Notes under the pieces: generated by a model
Database searches by the model: none
What the model was told of the DNA's origin: nothing
The model's input: the letters and a program-made list of their open reading frames with translations, nothing else
Source of the DNA: Prochlorococcus sp. scB243_495D8
GTDB lineage: Bacteria > Cyanobacteriota > Cyanobacteriia > PCC-6307 > Cyanobiaceae
Direction: 5' to 3'
Assembly (NCBI GenBank): GCA_000634195.1
Contig: JFLT01000187.1
Location: 124,001-188,000 of the forward strand
Length of the DNA: 64,000 nt
Translations under genes and position numbers: made by a program
Part shown: positions 38,825 through 49,518 of the stretch, one piece after another
How the letters are laid out: each line of letters starts with the position of its first letter
Numbering within the stretch: position 1 is the first letter of the stretch

Positions 38825-41581
38825 TCAGTTCAAAAGTTCGAGTTTTTTAGTAATTCTTTCTTTTTGTACCGAACCCTCATTTAATTTAAATCTGCATTCA
38901 TCAACAATATCTTTTGGAGCCTTATCAACGAAATTTTTATTAGATAATCTCTTATTTAAGTTTTCTAATTCAATAGTCACCTTTTTTAAATCCTTGATTA
39001 ACCTTTCCTTTAATGCATCTATATTTACAAAATCCTGAAAAGGTAAGTAAACCTCTAAATCACTAATTATTCCGGAAAAAGATTTGGCAAACTCTTTTTT
39101 ATCAACAGCATTAGTTTTAAAAATAAATACTTTAGAAGATTTAGTTAAGGTTTGAATATCATCAACTAAAGTTTTTAAAAAATCAATCAATTCATCATTG
39201 TCTGAAATTAAATATACAGGACCTTTTTCTGATGGCTTAAGACCTAATTCAGCTCTCAAATTTCTAATCAGCCTAATAATTTCAAAGAGTTGCTGAAAGG
39301 AATTATCAAGCTTATTATCGACAAATTTATTTTCTTTAATTGGCCATTTTTGAAGAGATAACAATGCATTATCTGGTTTTAGTAGCAAAACATGCCAAAG
39401 TTCCTCAGTAATGTGCGGCATAAAAGGATGAATCATTACCAAAATATCATTGAGCACTTTTATTAAAACTTTTTCAGATATTTGTCTATTTTTAGTCTCT
39501 TTATTATTAAACCGTTGTTTAGCAAATTCTACATACCAGTCACAAAAATCATTCCACGTAAATTCATATAGAAGTTTCGCAGATTCTCCCAATTTATATT
39601 CTTTCAACAAAGAAGCGACTTTTATATTTACCTGATTCAATTTCGATAAAATCCACTTATCACATAACTCTAAAGAAGTTTCATCACTCTCATTAAGCGA
39701 ATAATTATTATTAGAAGTTTTATTAATTAACACAAATTTAGTTGCATTCCATAATTTATTCGCAAAATTTCTTGAAGCTTCAACAGTTGAAGACGTATCT
39801 TTTTTCCTATCAAAATCAAGCCGGATATCTTGTCCAGCGCCTGCAACTTCTCGAATTAAAGCAAATCGTAGAGCATCAGAACCATATTTATCAATTAATA
39901 GTATTGGATCAATACCATTACCTGAACTTTTACTCATTTTTTTATTGTTTTCATCTCTAACCAAACCATGAATATAAACATCCTTAAAAGGAATATTATT
40001 TGTAAAAGTATTCCCCATCATTGTCATTCTTGCCACCCAGAAGAAAATAATATCGAAACCAGTAACAAGAACACTATTTGGATACCATTTTTTAAAATCC
40101 GGATCATTTGTATTTGGCCAACCAAGGGTTGAGAAAGGCCATAAACCACTTGAAAACCATGTATCCAAAACATCTTTATCACGTACTAGTTTAATATTTA
40201 ATCCAAATTTTTTATTAGCTTCGATTAAGGCCTCCTCTTCATTTCTTGCAACGATATATGGAGTATTTTGTTCTATTGAGTCTTGAGATTCATCTAAAAC
40301 ATACCAGGCTGGTATTTGGTGCCCCCACCACAATTGCCTACTGATACACCAATCATTAATATTCTCTAACCAATCCTTATAAACTTTCTCCCAGCGTGGA
40401 GGAATAAATGATGGTTTTTTAGAATCAATTTCATTAAGACATCCTTGTGATATATCATCCATTTTCAAAAACCATTGTGTTGATAATAAAGGTTCAATTG
40501 GGACCTTACCTCTATCAGAAAAAGGAACAGTATGTTTATAATCCTCTATCTTTGTCAAAAGGCCTAAGTTATCCAATTCTTTGATAATTTTCTTCCTAGC
40601 CTCATATCTATCTAAATTCTGAAAAATACCTGCATTAATATTTAAAGTTCCATCTTTGTTCATTACATTAATCTGTTTTAAATTATGCCTTTTTCCTATT
40701 GCAAAATCATTTGGATCATGGGCTGGAGTAACCTTCACACAACCAGTACCAAAATCTTTATCAACATGTGAATCAGCGATAATAGGTATTTCTCTATCAA
40801 CGAAAGGAACTTTTACTTTGACACCAATAAATTCTGTATATCTATCATCATCAGGATTAACTGCCACAGCAGTATCACCCAAAAGAGTTTCTGGTCTTGT
40901 TGTTGCAACTTCTAAGTACTTATCTAACTGTTCACCATTTTCAGAAATTAAAGGGTATTTAAAATGCCATAAATGACCATTTACTTCTTGCATTTCAACT
41001 TCAAGATCACTTACAGCAGATTGAGATTCAGGGCACCAATTAACCAAATATTCGCCTCTATAAATTAAATTCTTTTTATAGAGAATATTGAAAGCTTCAA
41101 TAACTGCTTCATTTAATTTATGATCAAGAGTAAATCTTTCTCTAGTCCAGTCAACTGAATATCCTATCCTTTTTAATTGAGAAACTATTCTTCCACCACT
41201 ATGTTCTTTCCAGTTCCATGCTCTTTTAAGAAATTCATCTCTTCCAATATCCTCGCTTGTTTTGCCTTCACTTTTTAATTGTTTTTCGAGAATAGTTTGA
41301 ACAGCTATTGAAGCATGATCAGTTCCCGGCAAACACAAAACATTCTTACCTAAAAGCCTTTGAAAACGTACTAAAACATCTATCAAAGCCGTATTAAATG
41401 CATGCCCCATATGCAAAGATCCAGTTACATTTGGTGGCGGAATGACAACACAAAAGGGCTCCCCATCATCCTCAGGGTTAGGACTAAACGCCTTTAGACT
41501 TTCCCATTTTTCTTGCCACTTTTTCTCTACTTCAAAAGGTGAATAATTCTCTAAAGATAATTGATCATTCATCTCTGTCAT
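38825..41581 (-). CDS. valS: Valyl-tRNA synthetase
   Basis: ValRS attaches valine to tRNA-Val and edits mischarged threonine. The class I motifs are HMGH at 57-60 and KMSKS near 550. The CP1 editing domain is present (TTRPETLLGDTAVAVNP). The anticodon-binding domain and a C-terminal coiled-coil arm (last 60 residues, Leu/Lys-rich) complete the usual architecture. Length 918 is normal for a bacterial ValRS. The ATG at 41581 is used; another at 41572 is possible. A tRNA-Val gene lies about 450 bp upstream on the same strand. Confidence 0.97.
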   Translation of the reverse strand: MTEMNDQLSLENYSPFEVEKKWQEKWESLKAFSPNPEDDGEPFCVVIPPPNVTGSLHMGHAFNTALIDVLVRFQRLLGKNVLCLPGTDHASIAVQTILEKQLKSEGKTSEDIGRDEFLKRAWNWKEHSGGRIVSQLKRIGYSVDWTRERFTLDHKLNEAVIEAFNILYKKNLIYRGEYLVNWCPESQSAVSDLEVEMQEVNGHLWHFKYPLISENGEQLDKYLEVATTRPETLLGDTAVAVNPDDDRYTEFIGVKVKVPFVDREIPIIADSHVDKDFGTGCVKVTPAHDPNDFAIGKRHNLKQINVMNKDGTLNINAGIFQNLDRYEARKKIIKELDNLGLLTKIEDYKHTVPFSDRGKVPIEPLLSTQWFLKMDDISQGCLNEIDSKKPSFIPPRWEKVYKDWLENINDWCISRQLWWGHQIPAWYVLDESQDSIEQNTPYIVARNEEEALIEANKKFGLNIKLVRDKDVLDTWFSSGLWPFSTLGWPNTNDPDFKKWYPNSVLVTGFDIIFFWVARMTMMGNTFTNNIPFKDVYIHGLVRDENNKKMSKSSGNGIDPILLIDKYGSDALRFALIREVAGAGQDIRLDFDRKKDTSSTVEASRNFANKLWNATKFVLINKTSNNNYSLNESDETSLELCDKWILSKLNQVNIKVASLLKEYKLGESAKLLYEFTWNDFCDWYVEFAKQRFNNKETKNRQISEKVLIKVLNDILVMIHPFMPHITEELWHVLLLKPDNALLSLQKWPIKENKFVDNKLDNSFQQLFEIIRLIRNLRAELGLKPSEKGPVYLISDNDELIDFLKTLVDDIQTLTKSSKVFIFKTNAVDKKEFAKSFSGIISDLEVYLPFQDFVNIDALKERLIKDLKKVTIELENLNKRLSNKNFVDKAPKDIVDECRFKLNEGSVQKERITKKLELLN

Positions 41582-41597
41582 GTGGTAATTTTATTTC

Positions 41598-41616
41598 AAT
41601 AAACTTTTTGTTTATT
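41598..41616. repeat. Inverted repeat between valS and the Fe-S gene
   Basis: AATAAAC and GTTTATT form a perfect 7-bp stem around a five-T loop, 17 bp upstream of valS. A second smaller stem, ATTATT-GAA-AATAAT, lies further upstream in the gap. They could mark a weak terminator of the Fe-S gene or a valS leader structure. Both stems are nearly all A/T, so the support is weak. Confidence 0.3.
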
Positions 41617-41678
41617 TTATCTTGAGAGCGGCTAATTATTGAAAATAATATTAGTTTGCAAAAAAAGACACATCTATT

Positions 41679-42020
41679 CTACAAAAGTTTGAAACCAGAA
41701 CCACAAGAACAACGTTTTGCATTTTTTGGGGTTGAAATAAGAAATCCACCACCACTCAAATCACCGTAATAATCTAATTTTAAATCTTTCAGTAAATTAA
41801 ACTTTTTTACATCCGCGTATAAAGTTACTCCTTCAGTTCTTGAAATAGGGGATCCATCACATGTACCTGGCTTTAATTTAATATGCATCCATCCTTCGGA
41901 ACAATTTTTATCCTCTACCAAATCAATCGACATTTCTCCTGGAGAACCTCCAAATGAAGCTTGCCTAGATAGTTCTGAAGCAGCACTTTGACTGATTGAA
42001 AGATTGACGATCTCAGTCAT
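41679..42020 (-). CDS. A-type (HesB/IscA-like) iron-sulfur carrier protein
   Basis: A-type proteins hold or pass on Fe-S clusters through three cysteines. The likely set here is Cys54 in PGTCDG and Cys104/Cys106 in the C-terminal RCSCGSGF, matching the CGCG-type motif preceded by NAK. I take the ATG at 42020 (113 residues, MTEIVNLSISQSA) because the longer frame starting at 42065 would run into the tRNA-Val gene. The sequence diverges from classic IscA and SufA around the first Cys, so the sub-family is unsure. It begins 15 bp downstream of the tRNA and may share its transcript. Confidence 0.85.
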   Translation of the reverse strand: MTEIVNLSISQSAASELSRQASFGGSPGEMSIDLVEDKNCSEGWMHIKLKPGTCDGSPISRTEGVTLYADVKKFNLLKDLKLDYYGDLSGGGFLISTPKNAKRCSCGSGFKLL

Positions 42021-42035
42021 TAGAAAAATAATAAA

Positions 42036-42107
<72 letters not shown>

Positions 42108-42205
42108 TTATAATAAATCATTCTAATAGATGAAGTTGAAAAATTTATACTAAGTATTTAAATATTTCATGATTGAGGCAAAATTTAATTAATAAAATAT
42201 ATCCT

Positions 42206-43060
42206 ATGTCCTCAAACAATAGATATAAATTGGAAAACAATTCCGATTTAGAGACTTTAAATAGTTTTAAAATCTTAATATCTAATATCAAAGCATTAAA
42301 AGATAAAACTTGGGGCTGCCCATGGCAGAAAATACAGTCTCATGTATCGTTGATCCCATTTTTGTATGAAGAAAGTAATGAATTTGTAGATGCGATATAT
42401 GAAAAAAATGCAGATAACATATGTGAGGAGTTAGGAGATCTTTTATTACAAGTAATGCTTCATGCTGAAATAGGTTACGAAGAAAAAGAATTTACACTAA
42501 ATGATGTTATAAAAAATCTAAATAAGAAAATTATTTATAGACATCCATATATTTTTAACAAAAAAGAAAAAATATCATTAAAAAAATCACAACAGATTTG
42601 GGAAAATATAAAAAATTTAGAGAAAGAAGCACCTCATATGAAATCTTCAATTAGTAGAAATTTAAATTTGAAAATTAAAAATTTACCGCCAACGGTTGGA
42701 ACAAATAAAATCACAAATATTGTTAAAGAATATGGTTTCAAGTGGGAAAGTACTGATGAAATCTTTAAAAAGTTAGAAGAAGAGATTAATGAATTAAAGG
42801 AAGCAATTAAAAGTAAAAATGATTCTGAGATAAATAATGAATTTGGAGATATTTACTTTACCCTTCTTAATCTCTCAAACTTTTTAAAGATTAATCCTGA
42901 ATCAGCTCTTCAAAAAACTAATATAAAATTTTTAGACAGATTTTCAATCGTCGAAGAACATGCAAGAGATAATATTAAAAAACAAACTCCTAAAGACTTT
43001 CAACGGCTTTGGCAAATAGCCAAAGAAAAACTAGCGGAAAAAATTCCTAAAAGCAAATGA
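42206..43060 (+). CDS. mazG: Nucleoside triphosphate pyrophosphohydrolase MazG
   Basis: MazG hydrolyses nucleoside triphosphates to monophosphates and pyrophosphate; it clears damaged nucleotides and lowers ppGpp in some bacteria. The first domain has CPWQKIQSH, EESNEFVDAI and EELGDLLLQVMLHAEI, where the acidic residues bind magnesium. The second domain repeats the pattern with EEINELKEAI and NNEFGDIYFTLLNLS. The ATG at 42206 (284 residues) is preferred over a TTG at 42173. Its stop overlaps the speE start by 4 bp, so translation is probably coupled. Confidence 0.93.
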   Translation: MSSNNRYKLENNSDLETLNSFKILISNIKALKDKTWGCPWQKIQSHVSLIPFLYEESNEFVDAIYEKNADNICEELGDLLLQVMLHAEIGYEEKEFTLNDVIKNLNKKIIYRHPYIFNKKEKISLKKSQQIWENIKNLEKEAPHMKSSISRNLNLKIKNLPPTVGTNKITNIVKEYGFKWESTDEIFKKLEEEINELKEAIKSKNDSEINNEFGDIYFTLLNLSNFLKINPESALQKTNIKFLDRFSIVEEHARDNIKKQTPKDFQRLWQIAKEKLAEKIPKSK

Positions 43061-43908
43061 CAAATATTACAACATGGATAGATGAATATCATGAAGGCTC
43101 AAGATTCGGCCTAAATGGAAAAATCCTAATTAAAAAAACCTCAAAGTATCAAGAAATTATTGTTATTAAAAATGAATATTATGGTAAAGCTTTAATGTTA
43201 GATGGTTGCTGGATGACATCTTTAAAAGACGAGAAATATTATCATGAGTGTCTTGTGCATCCTGCATTAAGCAGCATTGACGAAATATCTAATATATTAA
43301 TTATTGGCGGTGGTGACGGTGGTACTTTAAGAGAATGCGTTAAATATTCTCAAATATCAAAAATTGATCTAGTAGAAATTGATGAGGAGGTAATCAAAAT
43401 ATCTAAAAAATTTCTAAAAGAAATTGGAGGCGAAGGATGGAATGACAAAAGATTAGCAATACATGTTGAAGATGGCGTTAAATGGGTAAAAAAAACAAGA
43501 GATAATTTTTACGACGTTATATTTATAGATTGTTCAGATCCCTCAGAATTTTCAAATTTATTATTTTCAGATTGTTTTTATAAAGAATGCAAAAGAATAC
43601 TTTCACCAAGGGGGGTATTAGCAACGCAAAGCGAATCTCCTGAATCCTTCAAAAATATTCACATAAATATTTTGAAAACCCTAAAAAATATATTTAAAGT
43701 TTCTGAAACTATGTATTCCTTTGTGCCTATATATCCAAGCGGGATTTGGAGTTGGACATTTGCTTCTTCAGAAGATCTAAATTTATCAAAGCAAAATTAT
43801 GATGAAGTTGTAAAAATAGAAAAAGAATGTGAAATTTGGAATTTAAATTTTCAAAATGCAGCATTCAAAATGATGCCAAATAAAATTGTAAAAGAACTAG
43901 ATTCATAA
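43057..43908 (+). CDS. speE: Spermidine synthase
   Basis: SpeE transfers an aminopropyl group from decarboxylated S-adenosylmethionine to putrescine. The Rossmann-fold methyltransferase-like core has IIGGGDGGTLREC, the acidic VEIDEEV and IFIDCSDP motifs, and the N-terminal beta region begins with WIDEYHEGSRFGL. The 283-residue length is typical. It overlaps mazG by 4 bp and is followed 1 bp later by speB, so polyamine genes are coupled. The overall arginine-derived route fits: agmatinase makes putrescine, which is the SpeE substrate. speA is not in the window. Confidence 0.95.
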   Translation: MTNITTWIDEYHEGSRFGLNGKILIKKTSKYQEIIVIKNEYYGKALMLDGCWMTSLKDEKYYHECLVHPALSSIDEISNILIIGGGDGGTLRECVKYSQISKIDLVEIDEEVIKISKKFLKEIGGEGWNDKRLAIHVEDGVKWVKKTRDNFYDVIFIDCSDPSEFSNLLFSDCFYKECKRILSPRGVLATQSESPESFKNIHINILKTLKNIFKVSETMYSFVPIYPSGIWSWTFASSEDLNLSKQNYDEVVKIEKECEIWNLNFQNAAFKMMPNKIVKELDS

Positions 43909-43909
43909 G

Positions 43910-44791
43910 ATGACAAAAAATTTATTTGATAACGAAAATGCAATTTATATGGGAGCAAAAAGAAGTCCTGAGAATTGCTCAATTGGTATATTTGGAGTTA
44001 ATTATGACGGGACATGTTCGTTTAAACCAGGAGCAAGATTTGGTCCAGAAGCAATTAGACAAGTCAGTACTTGTTTAGAAACATATTGTCCAAAAATAAA
44101 AAAAGACTTAGAGGATATTATGTATGTTGATTTTGGATCAATACTAATCGATAAAAATGACTCAAAGTCCGTTATTGAATCGGTAAAATCAGCAACAAAT
44201 TATTTAATTAGTAAACGCCTTAGTCCTATTATGCTTGGAGGAGAACACTCTATTACAAGAGGTGCTATTGAAGCGTTAGTAAAAAAATATCCAGATTTGA
44301 TATTAGTTCAACTTGATGCTCATGCAGATTTAAGAGAATCATATATAGGGAATGAACATAGTCATGCTTGTACTATGAAAAGATGCTTAGAAGTTCTACC
44401 TGAAAAAAAAATTTTTCAAGTAGGAATTAGAAGTGGGACTAAAGAAGAATTTGTAATTATGCATAACAACAACCAATTAGTTAACTTTTGTCCAGGTGGA
44501 AATACATATGAGTTAAAACAAGCTCTTATACCATACGCGAAGTCTCCAATCTATTTAACAATAGATTTAGATTGGTTTGATCCCAGTTTGGTAGCAGGGA
44601 CAGGCACTCCAGAACCTGGAGGATTTTTTTGGAATGATTTTGAAGAAATACTGAAAACTTTAAAAGACCTTAGAATTGTAGCTTCAGACATTGTGGAATT
44701 ATCTCCAGAAATTGATAAAAGCGGAGTTAGTAGCATAGTTGCAGCTAAAGTGCTTAGAAGCTTAATTTTGTCATTAGAAAATATGCAATAA
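43910..44791 (+). CDS. speB: Agmatinase (ureohydrolase family)
   Basis: SpeB hydrolyses agmatine to putrescine and urea using two manganese ions. Metal-binding motifs are GGEHS at 110-114, DAHAD at 136-140 and DLDWFDP later. The 293-residue length is standard for the arginase/agmatinase family. Arginase or a guanidinobutyrase are alternatives by sequence alone, but the position 1 bp after speE supports agmatinase. gcvT follows after 50 bp on the same strand, probably in the same run. Confidence 0.92.
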   Translation: MTKNLFDNENAIYMGAKRSPENCSIGIFGVNYDGTCSFKPGARFGPEAIRQVSTCLETYCPKIKKDLEDIMYVDFGSILIDKNDSKSVIESVKSATNYLISKRLSPIMLGGEHSITRGAIEALVKKYPDLILVQLDAHADLRESYIGNEHSHACTMKRCLEVLPEKKIFQVGIRSGTKEEFVIMHNNNQLVNFCPGGNTYELKQALIPYAKSPIYLTIDLDWFDPSLVAGTGTPEPGGFFWNDFEEILKTLKDLRIVASDIVELSPEIDKSGVSSIVAAKVLRSLILSLENMQ

Positions 44792-44841
44792 AAAATTTCT
44801 AAACTACAGTGTAAAAATACTAAATACAAACTAAATATTTC

Positions 44842-45954
44842 ATGGATTTGCTAAAAAGTCCTCTTTATTCAAAATATGTTGAATCCAATGCAAAATTAGT
44901 GGATTTTGCAGGTTGGGAAATGCCCATATCATTTTCAGGATTAATTAAAGAGCATGAATCAGTTAGATCTTCAGCAGGATTATTTGATATTTCTCACATG
45001 GGTGTAATTTCTATCAAGGGAATCAATCCAAAAGATTATATTCAAAAACTTTTTCCTACTAATTTATACTCCTTTTGTGAAGGACAAGGACTTTATACAG
45101 TAATGCTCAATGATAAAGGAGGAATAATAGATGACTTAATAATTTATGACCTTGGTATACAAGAAAATGATATATCAGAATTATTGTTAATAGTTAATGC
45201 AAGTAGATATAAAGAAGATTTTCAGTGGATAAAAAATAATTTAAATATGTCTGAAATTTCGATAACAAACTTTAAAAAAGACAAAGTACTTTTAGCACTG
45301 CAGGGAAAAAACTCATTCAATTTATTTGAAGAATGGATTGAATCTTCAATCTCACATATCCCTAACTTTGGATGCGAATATAAAATTTTTGAACATATTT
45401 CGCCTAAAGAAAAAATTTTCTTTTCAAAGACAGGCTATACGGGGGAAAATGGTCTAGAAATACTTTTATCTAAAAAAGCAGCAATTAATTTATGGGATTT
45501 CTCAATTTCCAAAAATGTTGCACCTTGTGGTTTAGGAGCTAGAGATACTCTTAGACTTGAAGCAGGTATGCATCTATATGGTCAAGACATAAATGAAGAA
45601 ACTTCTCCATATGAAGCAGGGTTAGGCTGGCTAGTACATCTAGAAAATAATCACGAATTCTTTGGAAGAAGATTTCTTGAAGAGCAGTCAAGTTTAGGCA
45701 TTCAAAAAAAGTTAGTTGGGCTCTCTATAGAAGGTAAAGCAATAGGAAGAAAAGGTTGTGCAGTTTTTAAAGGTGGAGAAAATATTGGGACTATTACAAG
45801 CGGCAGTTGGTCTCCAACTAAACAACAAGCTATAGCTTTTGCATACATCAATACTTCGCATGCCTTAATAAATAATGAAGTTCAAATATCAATAAGAGGC
45901 AAAAAATTTAAAGGGGTAATAACAAAGAGAGCGTTTTATAAAAAAAATTATTAA
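44842..45954 (+). CDS. gcvT: Aminomethyltransferase (glycine cleavage T protein)
   Basis: GcvT moves the methylene group from lipoyl-GcvH to tetrahydrofolate and frees ammonia. It has the family start [19 protein letters not shown], the [11 protein letters not shown] segment, the folate-contacting [18 protein letters not shown] and the C-terminal barrel with [11 protein letters not shown]. The 370-residue length is usual. Unlike many bacteria, gcvT is separated from gcvH-gcvP by about 16 kb and sits after the polyamine genes. The 50-bp leader is too short for a glycine riboswitch. Confidence 0.96.
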   Translation: MDLLKSPLYSKYVESNAKLVDFAGWEMPISFSGLIKEHESVRSSAGLFDISHMGVISIKGINPKDYIQKLFPTNLYSFCEGQGLYTVMLNDKGGIIDDLIIYDLGIQENDISELLLIVNASRYKEDFQWIKNNLNMSEISITNFKKDKVLLALQGKNSFNLFEEWIESSISHIPNFGCEYKIFEHISPKEKIFFSKTGYTGENGLEILLSKKAAINLWDFSISKNVAPCGLGARDTLRLEAGMHLYGQDINEETSPYEAGLGWLVHLENNHEFFGRRFLEEQSSLGIQKKLVGLSIEGKAIGRKGCAVFKGGENIGTITSGSWSPTKQQAIAFAYINTSHALINNEVQISIRGKKFKGVITKRAFYKKNY

Positions 45955-46009
45955 CTAAATTTACCCTTAAAGAATTATTATAAGTTATTGATAAATAAAC
46001 CATACTTAG

Positions 46010-47806
46010 ATGAGAAACAAAATTTGCAAAGAACTCAATAATACAGATATTGGTAAATTAGTTAATTTATGCGGATGGGTAGATAGAAGAAGAGATCATG
46101 GTGGTGTAATTTTTATTGATTTAAGAGACCATAGTGGATTTCTACAAATAACAATTAACCCCGATGATGGTGCAGATCTATTTAAACAGGCAGAAACTCT
46201 AAGAAATGAAACAGTAATAATGGTTAGCGGAATTATTAACGAAAGGCCAAAAGATTCAATAAATAAAAATTTAAGTACTGGAGAGTTAGAGCTTAAAGTT
46301 AAAGATTTGCAAATTCTCAACCAAATTAAAAAAAACCTACCTTTTCCAGTATCTATACATGATTATGAAAATACAAAAGAGGAACTCAGATTAAAATATA
46401 GATACCTTGATTTAAGAAGAGGTAAATTACTAGAAAATTTAAAAACAAGACATAAAATTATTAAAGTTGCTAGAGAATTTCTTGATAATTTTGGATTTAC
46501 AGAAGTAGAGACTCCATTACTTACAAAATCAACTCCAGAAGGCGCTCGCGATTTTCTTGTTCCTGCTCGCCTTTCGAATGGAGAATTTTTTGCTTTACCT
46601 CAATCCCCTCAACTATTTAAACAACTTTTAATGGTGGGAGGCTTAGATAAGTATTATCAAATCGCAAAATGTTTTCGTGATGAAGACTTAAGGGCAGATA
46701 GACAGCCAGAGTTTACGCAATTAGATATTGAAATGAGCTTTATTAGTGAAGAAGAAATAATCTCTTTTAATGAAAGTCTTATAAAAAAAATATGGAAAGA
46801 AGTATTAAATATGGATTTTGATAATGCTTTTCCAAGAATGTCATGGCAAGCAGCAATGGATAATTACGGCACTGATAGACCAGACACTAGATATCAAATG
46901 TTATTAAAAGATTTAGGAGAAGTATTAGGTGATATTGGCTTTAACATTTTCACCAAAGCAATTAAGTCTGGAGGCTCTATAAAATCCATAACAGTCAAAG
47001 GAGGTAATTTAAGTATTAGCAACGTAAGAATTAAACCCGGAGGTGATATCTTCCAAGTAGCTCAAGATGCAGGAGCTGGAGGTTTGGCCTTTATAAGGGT
47101 CAAAGGAGCTGAGCTTGAGACTATTGGGGCAATTAAAAATAATCTAAATGAAGAGAATATAGCTGATATTTTAAGAATAACCGAAGCGCAAGATGGAGAC
47201 TTAATCCTCTTAGGTGCTGGAGATAAACAAATTGTCAACCAGTCATTAGATAGAGTGAGACAATACATCGCAAAAGACTTAAATCTCATAGATAAAAGTA
47301 AATGGAATTTCTTATGGGTAACTGATTTCCCGATGTTTGAGAGAAATAAAGAGGAAAATAGATATGAAGCTTTACATCATCCTTTTTGTTCGCCAAAAAA
47401 TATAAAGTCTAAAGATCCTAAAAACTTGCAAAAAGAAATCGAGGACTCTACAGCAAATGCTTATGACTTAGTTCTTAATGGCTTGGAATTAGGAGGTGGC
47501 TCTTTACGTATTCATGAAGCAAACTTGCAAAGAGAGGTTTTGAAAACGGTAGGACTTTCTGATAAAGAGATTAATGTAAAATTTGGATTTTTAATAGAAG
47601 CCTTAGAAATGGGTGCTCCTCCTCACGGTGGAATAGCGTTTGGATTAGATCGTATTACCATGCTGATCATAGGTGCAGATTCAATCAGAGAAACAATAGC
47701 GTTTCCAAAAAATCAACAAGCAAAATGTCTTCTCACAAATGCGCCTTCAAATGTCTCAGAATCACAATTAAAAGAATTAGATATTGAAATAACAATTGAT
47801 GAATAA
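46010..47806 (+). CDS. aspS: Aspartyl-tRNA synthetase
   Basis: AspRS attaches aspartate to tRNA-Asp and, where non-discriminating, to tRNA-Asn. The N-terminal OB-fold anticodon domain (about 1-110) has [21 protein letters not shown]. Class II motif 2 is [20 protein letters not shown], and motif 3 is [12 protein letters not shown] near the C-terminus. A GAD insertion domain lies around 290-420, marking the bacterial-type enzyme. Length 598 is standard. Whether it charges tRNA-Asn cannot be decided from the sequence by eye. pyrG follows after 75 bp. Confidence 0.97.
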   Translation: MRNKICKELNNTDIGKLVNLCGWVDRRRDHGGVIFIDLRDHSGFLQITINPDDGADLFKQAETLRNETVIMVSGIINERPKDSINKNLSTGELELKVKDLQILNQIKKNLPFPVSIHDYENTKEELRLKYRYLDLRRGKLLENLKTRHKIIKVAREFLDNFGFTEVETPLLTKSTPEGARDFLVPARLSNGEFFALPQSPQLFKQLLMVGGLDKYYQIAKCFRDEDLRADRQPEFTQLDIEMSFISEEEIISFNESLIKKIWKEVLNMDFDNAFPRMSWQAAMDNYGTDRPDTRYQMLLKDLGEVLGDIGFNIFTKAIKSGGSIKSITVKGGNLSISNVRIKPGGDIFQVAQDAGAGGLAFIRVKGAELETIGAIKNNLNEENIADILRITEAQDGDLILLGAGDKQIVNQSLDRVRQYIAKDLNLIDKSKWNFLWVTDFPMFERNKEENRYEALHHPFCSPKNIKSKDPKNLQKEIEDSTANAYDLVLNGLELGGGSLRIHEANLQREVLKTVGLSDKEINVKFGFLIEALEMGAPPHGGIAFGLDRITMLIIGADSIRETIAFPKNQQAKCLLTNAPSNVSESQLKELDIEITIDE

Positions 47807-47851
47807 GAATATATATGGATGTTCTAAAAGTTTTTTGTTTAAATAAAATAT

Positions 47852-47881
47852 AAGGAGGCAGTGCTTAATTAAAAATATTTA
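47852..47881 (+). promoter_or_regulatory. Strong Shine-Dalgarno-like motif displaced from the pyrG start
   Basis: AAGGAGG at 47852-47858 is close to a perfect ribosome-binding site, but it lies 23 bases before the pyrG ATG at 47882, which is too far for normal use. A GTG two bases after it would open only a three-codon ORF that ends at TAA 47870-47872. pyrG itself cannot be extended, because that TAA is in its frame. Confidence 0.35.
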
Positions 47882-49492
47882 ATGTCAAAATTTGTTTTTG
47901 TCACAGGAGGAGTAGTTTCTAGCATTGGTAAAGGGATTGTAGCTGCAAGCTTAGGTAGATTATTAAAGTCTAGAGGATATAGTGTTTCAATATTAAAACT
48001 AGATCCATATCTAAATGTTGATCCAGGCACAATGAGCCCTTTCCAACATGGAGAAGTATTTGTAACCGAAGATGGGGCTGAAACCGATCTAGATTTAGGT
48101 CACTATGAAAGATTTACTGATACTGCAATGACTAGGTTAAATAGTGTAACAACGGGATCTATTTATCAAGCAGTTATTAATAAAGAAAGAAGAGGTAGTT
48201 ATAACGGTGGAACTGTACAAGTAATACCTCACATAACAGGAGAAATTAGAGAAAGGATTCATAGAGTAGCCGCTAACAGCAATGCAGATATTATTATTAC
48301 TGAAATTGGTGGAACAGTTGGTGACATTGAATCTTTACCTTTTTTAGAGGCAATAAGAGAATTCAGAAATGATGTCAATAGAAATGATGTTGCATACATA
48401 CACGTAACATTACTTCCCTACATCAAAACCTCTGGCGAAATAAAAACTAAGCCAACACAACATTCAGTAAAAGAATTAAGATCAATTGGAATACAGCCAG
48501 ATTTACTTGTATGCCGAAGTGATAAACCAATAAATGAGAGTCTTAAAAAGAAACTTAGTGGATTTTGTGGAGTAAATATTAAATCAGTAATAGAAGCATT
48601 AGATGCAGATAGTATTTATTCTGTGCCTCTTGCTTTAAAAAAAGAGGGTTTGTGTAGAGAAACTCTGAAGTATCTTGAACTAGAAAACAAAGAATGTGAT
48701 TTGAAAAATTGGGAAGCACTAATTCACAATCTAAGAAATCCTGGAGATCCAATAAAAGTTGCTCTTGTAGGCAAATATATTGAACTTGGAGATGCGTATT
48801 TATCTGTAGTTGAGGCTTTAAGACATGCATGCATTGAAAACAAAGCCTTATTGGATTTGCATTGGGTAAGCGCTGAAATGATAGAAAAAGATTCAGCAGA
48901 AACTTACTTAAATGAAGTTGATGCAATTGTTGTACCTGGAGGATTTGGAAATAGAGGAGTTAATGGAAAAATTTCAGCTATAAAATTCGCAAGGGAAAAG
49001 AAAATTCCATTTTTAGGCCTTTGTCTTGGTATGCAATGTGCAGTTATAGAATGGGCTAGGAATGTAGCTAATCTCCCAGATGCGTCTAGTTCAGAACTAG
49101 ACCCAGATACTCCCAATCCAGTGATACATTTATTACCAGAACAGGAAGATGTAGTTGATTTAGGTGGGACAATGAGACTTGGAGTTTATCCATGTAGATT
49201 GACAAAAAATACAACTGGAAAAAACTTATATGATGAAGATGTTATTTATGAGAGACATCGCCATAGATACGAATTTAATAATTACTACAAACAAAGTTTT
49301 TTAAATTCCGGATACAAAATTAGTGGTACATCACCAGATGGCAGATTAGTTGAGTTAATTGAGTTAGAAAATCATCCTTACTTCTTAGCTTGTCAATATC
49401 ATCCTGAGTTTTTATCAAGGCCTGGCAAACCTCATCCTTTATTTCAAGGTTTAATAAAAGCCTCTCAAGAAAAGTTAACTCAATCAAATTAA
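47882..49492 (+). CDS. pyrG: CTP synthase
   Basis: PyrG aminates UTP to CTP with glutamine and ATP. The N-terminal synthase domain starts [16 protein letters not shown], with the [20 protein letters not shown] and GGTVGDIES motifs. The C-terminal glutaminase domain has the nucleophile Cys in LGLCLGMQC and the His/Glu pair in QYHPEF. The 536-residue length is normal. A strong AAGGAGG lies 23 bases before the ATG, oddly far away. queE follows 26 bp downstream on the same strand. Confidence 0.97.
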   Translation: MSKFVFVTGGVVSSIGKGIVAASLGRLLKSRGYSVSILKLDPYLNVDPGTMSPFQHGEVFVTEDGAETDLDLGHYERFTDTAMTRLNSVTTGSIYQAVINKERRGSYNGGTVQVIPHITGEIRERIHRVAANSNADIIITEIGGTVGDIESLPFLEAIREFRNDVNRNDVAYIHVTLLPYIKTSGEIKTKPTQHSVKELRSIGIQPDLLVCRSDKPINESLKKKLSGFCGVNIKSVIEALDADSIYSVPLALKKEGLCRETLKYLELENKECDLKNWEALIHNLRNPGDPIKVALVGKYIELGDAYLSVVEALRHACIENKALLDLHWVSAEMIEKDSAETYLNEVDAIVVPGGFGNRGVNGKISAIKFAREKKIPFLGLCLGMQCAVIEWARNVANLPDASSSELDPDTPNPVIHLLPEQEDVVDLGGTMRLGVYPCRLTKNTTGKNLYDEDVIYERHRHRYEFNNYYKQSFLNSGYKISGTSPDGRLVELIELENHPYFLACQYHPEFLSRPGKPHPLFQGLIKASQEKLTQSN

Positions 49493-49518
49493 TATTCTTT
49501 ATTTTTTTGAATGAAAAA

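Noticed and set aside
48579..48926. 115-residue ORF antisense to pyrG
   Set aside because: It lies wholly opposite a conserved gene and has a composition typical of a frame shadow (Leu/Gln/His-rich).
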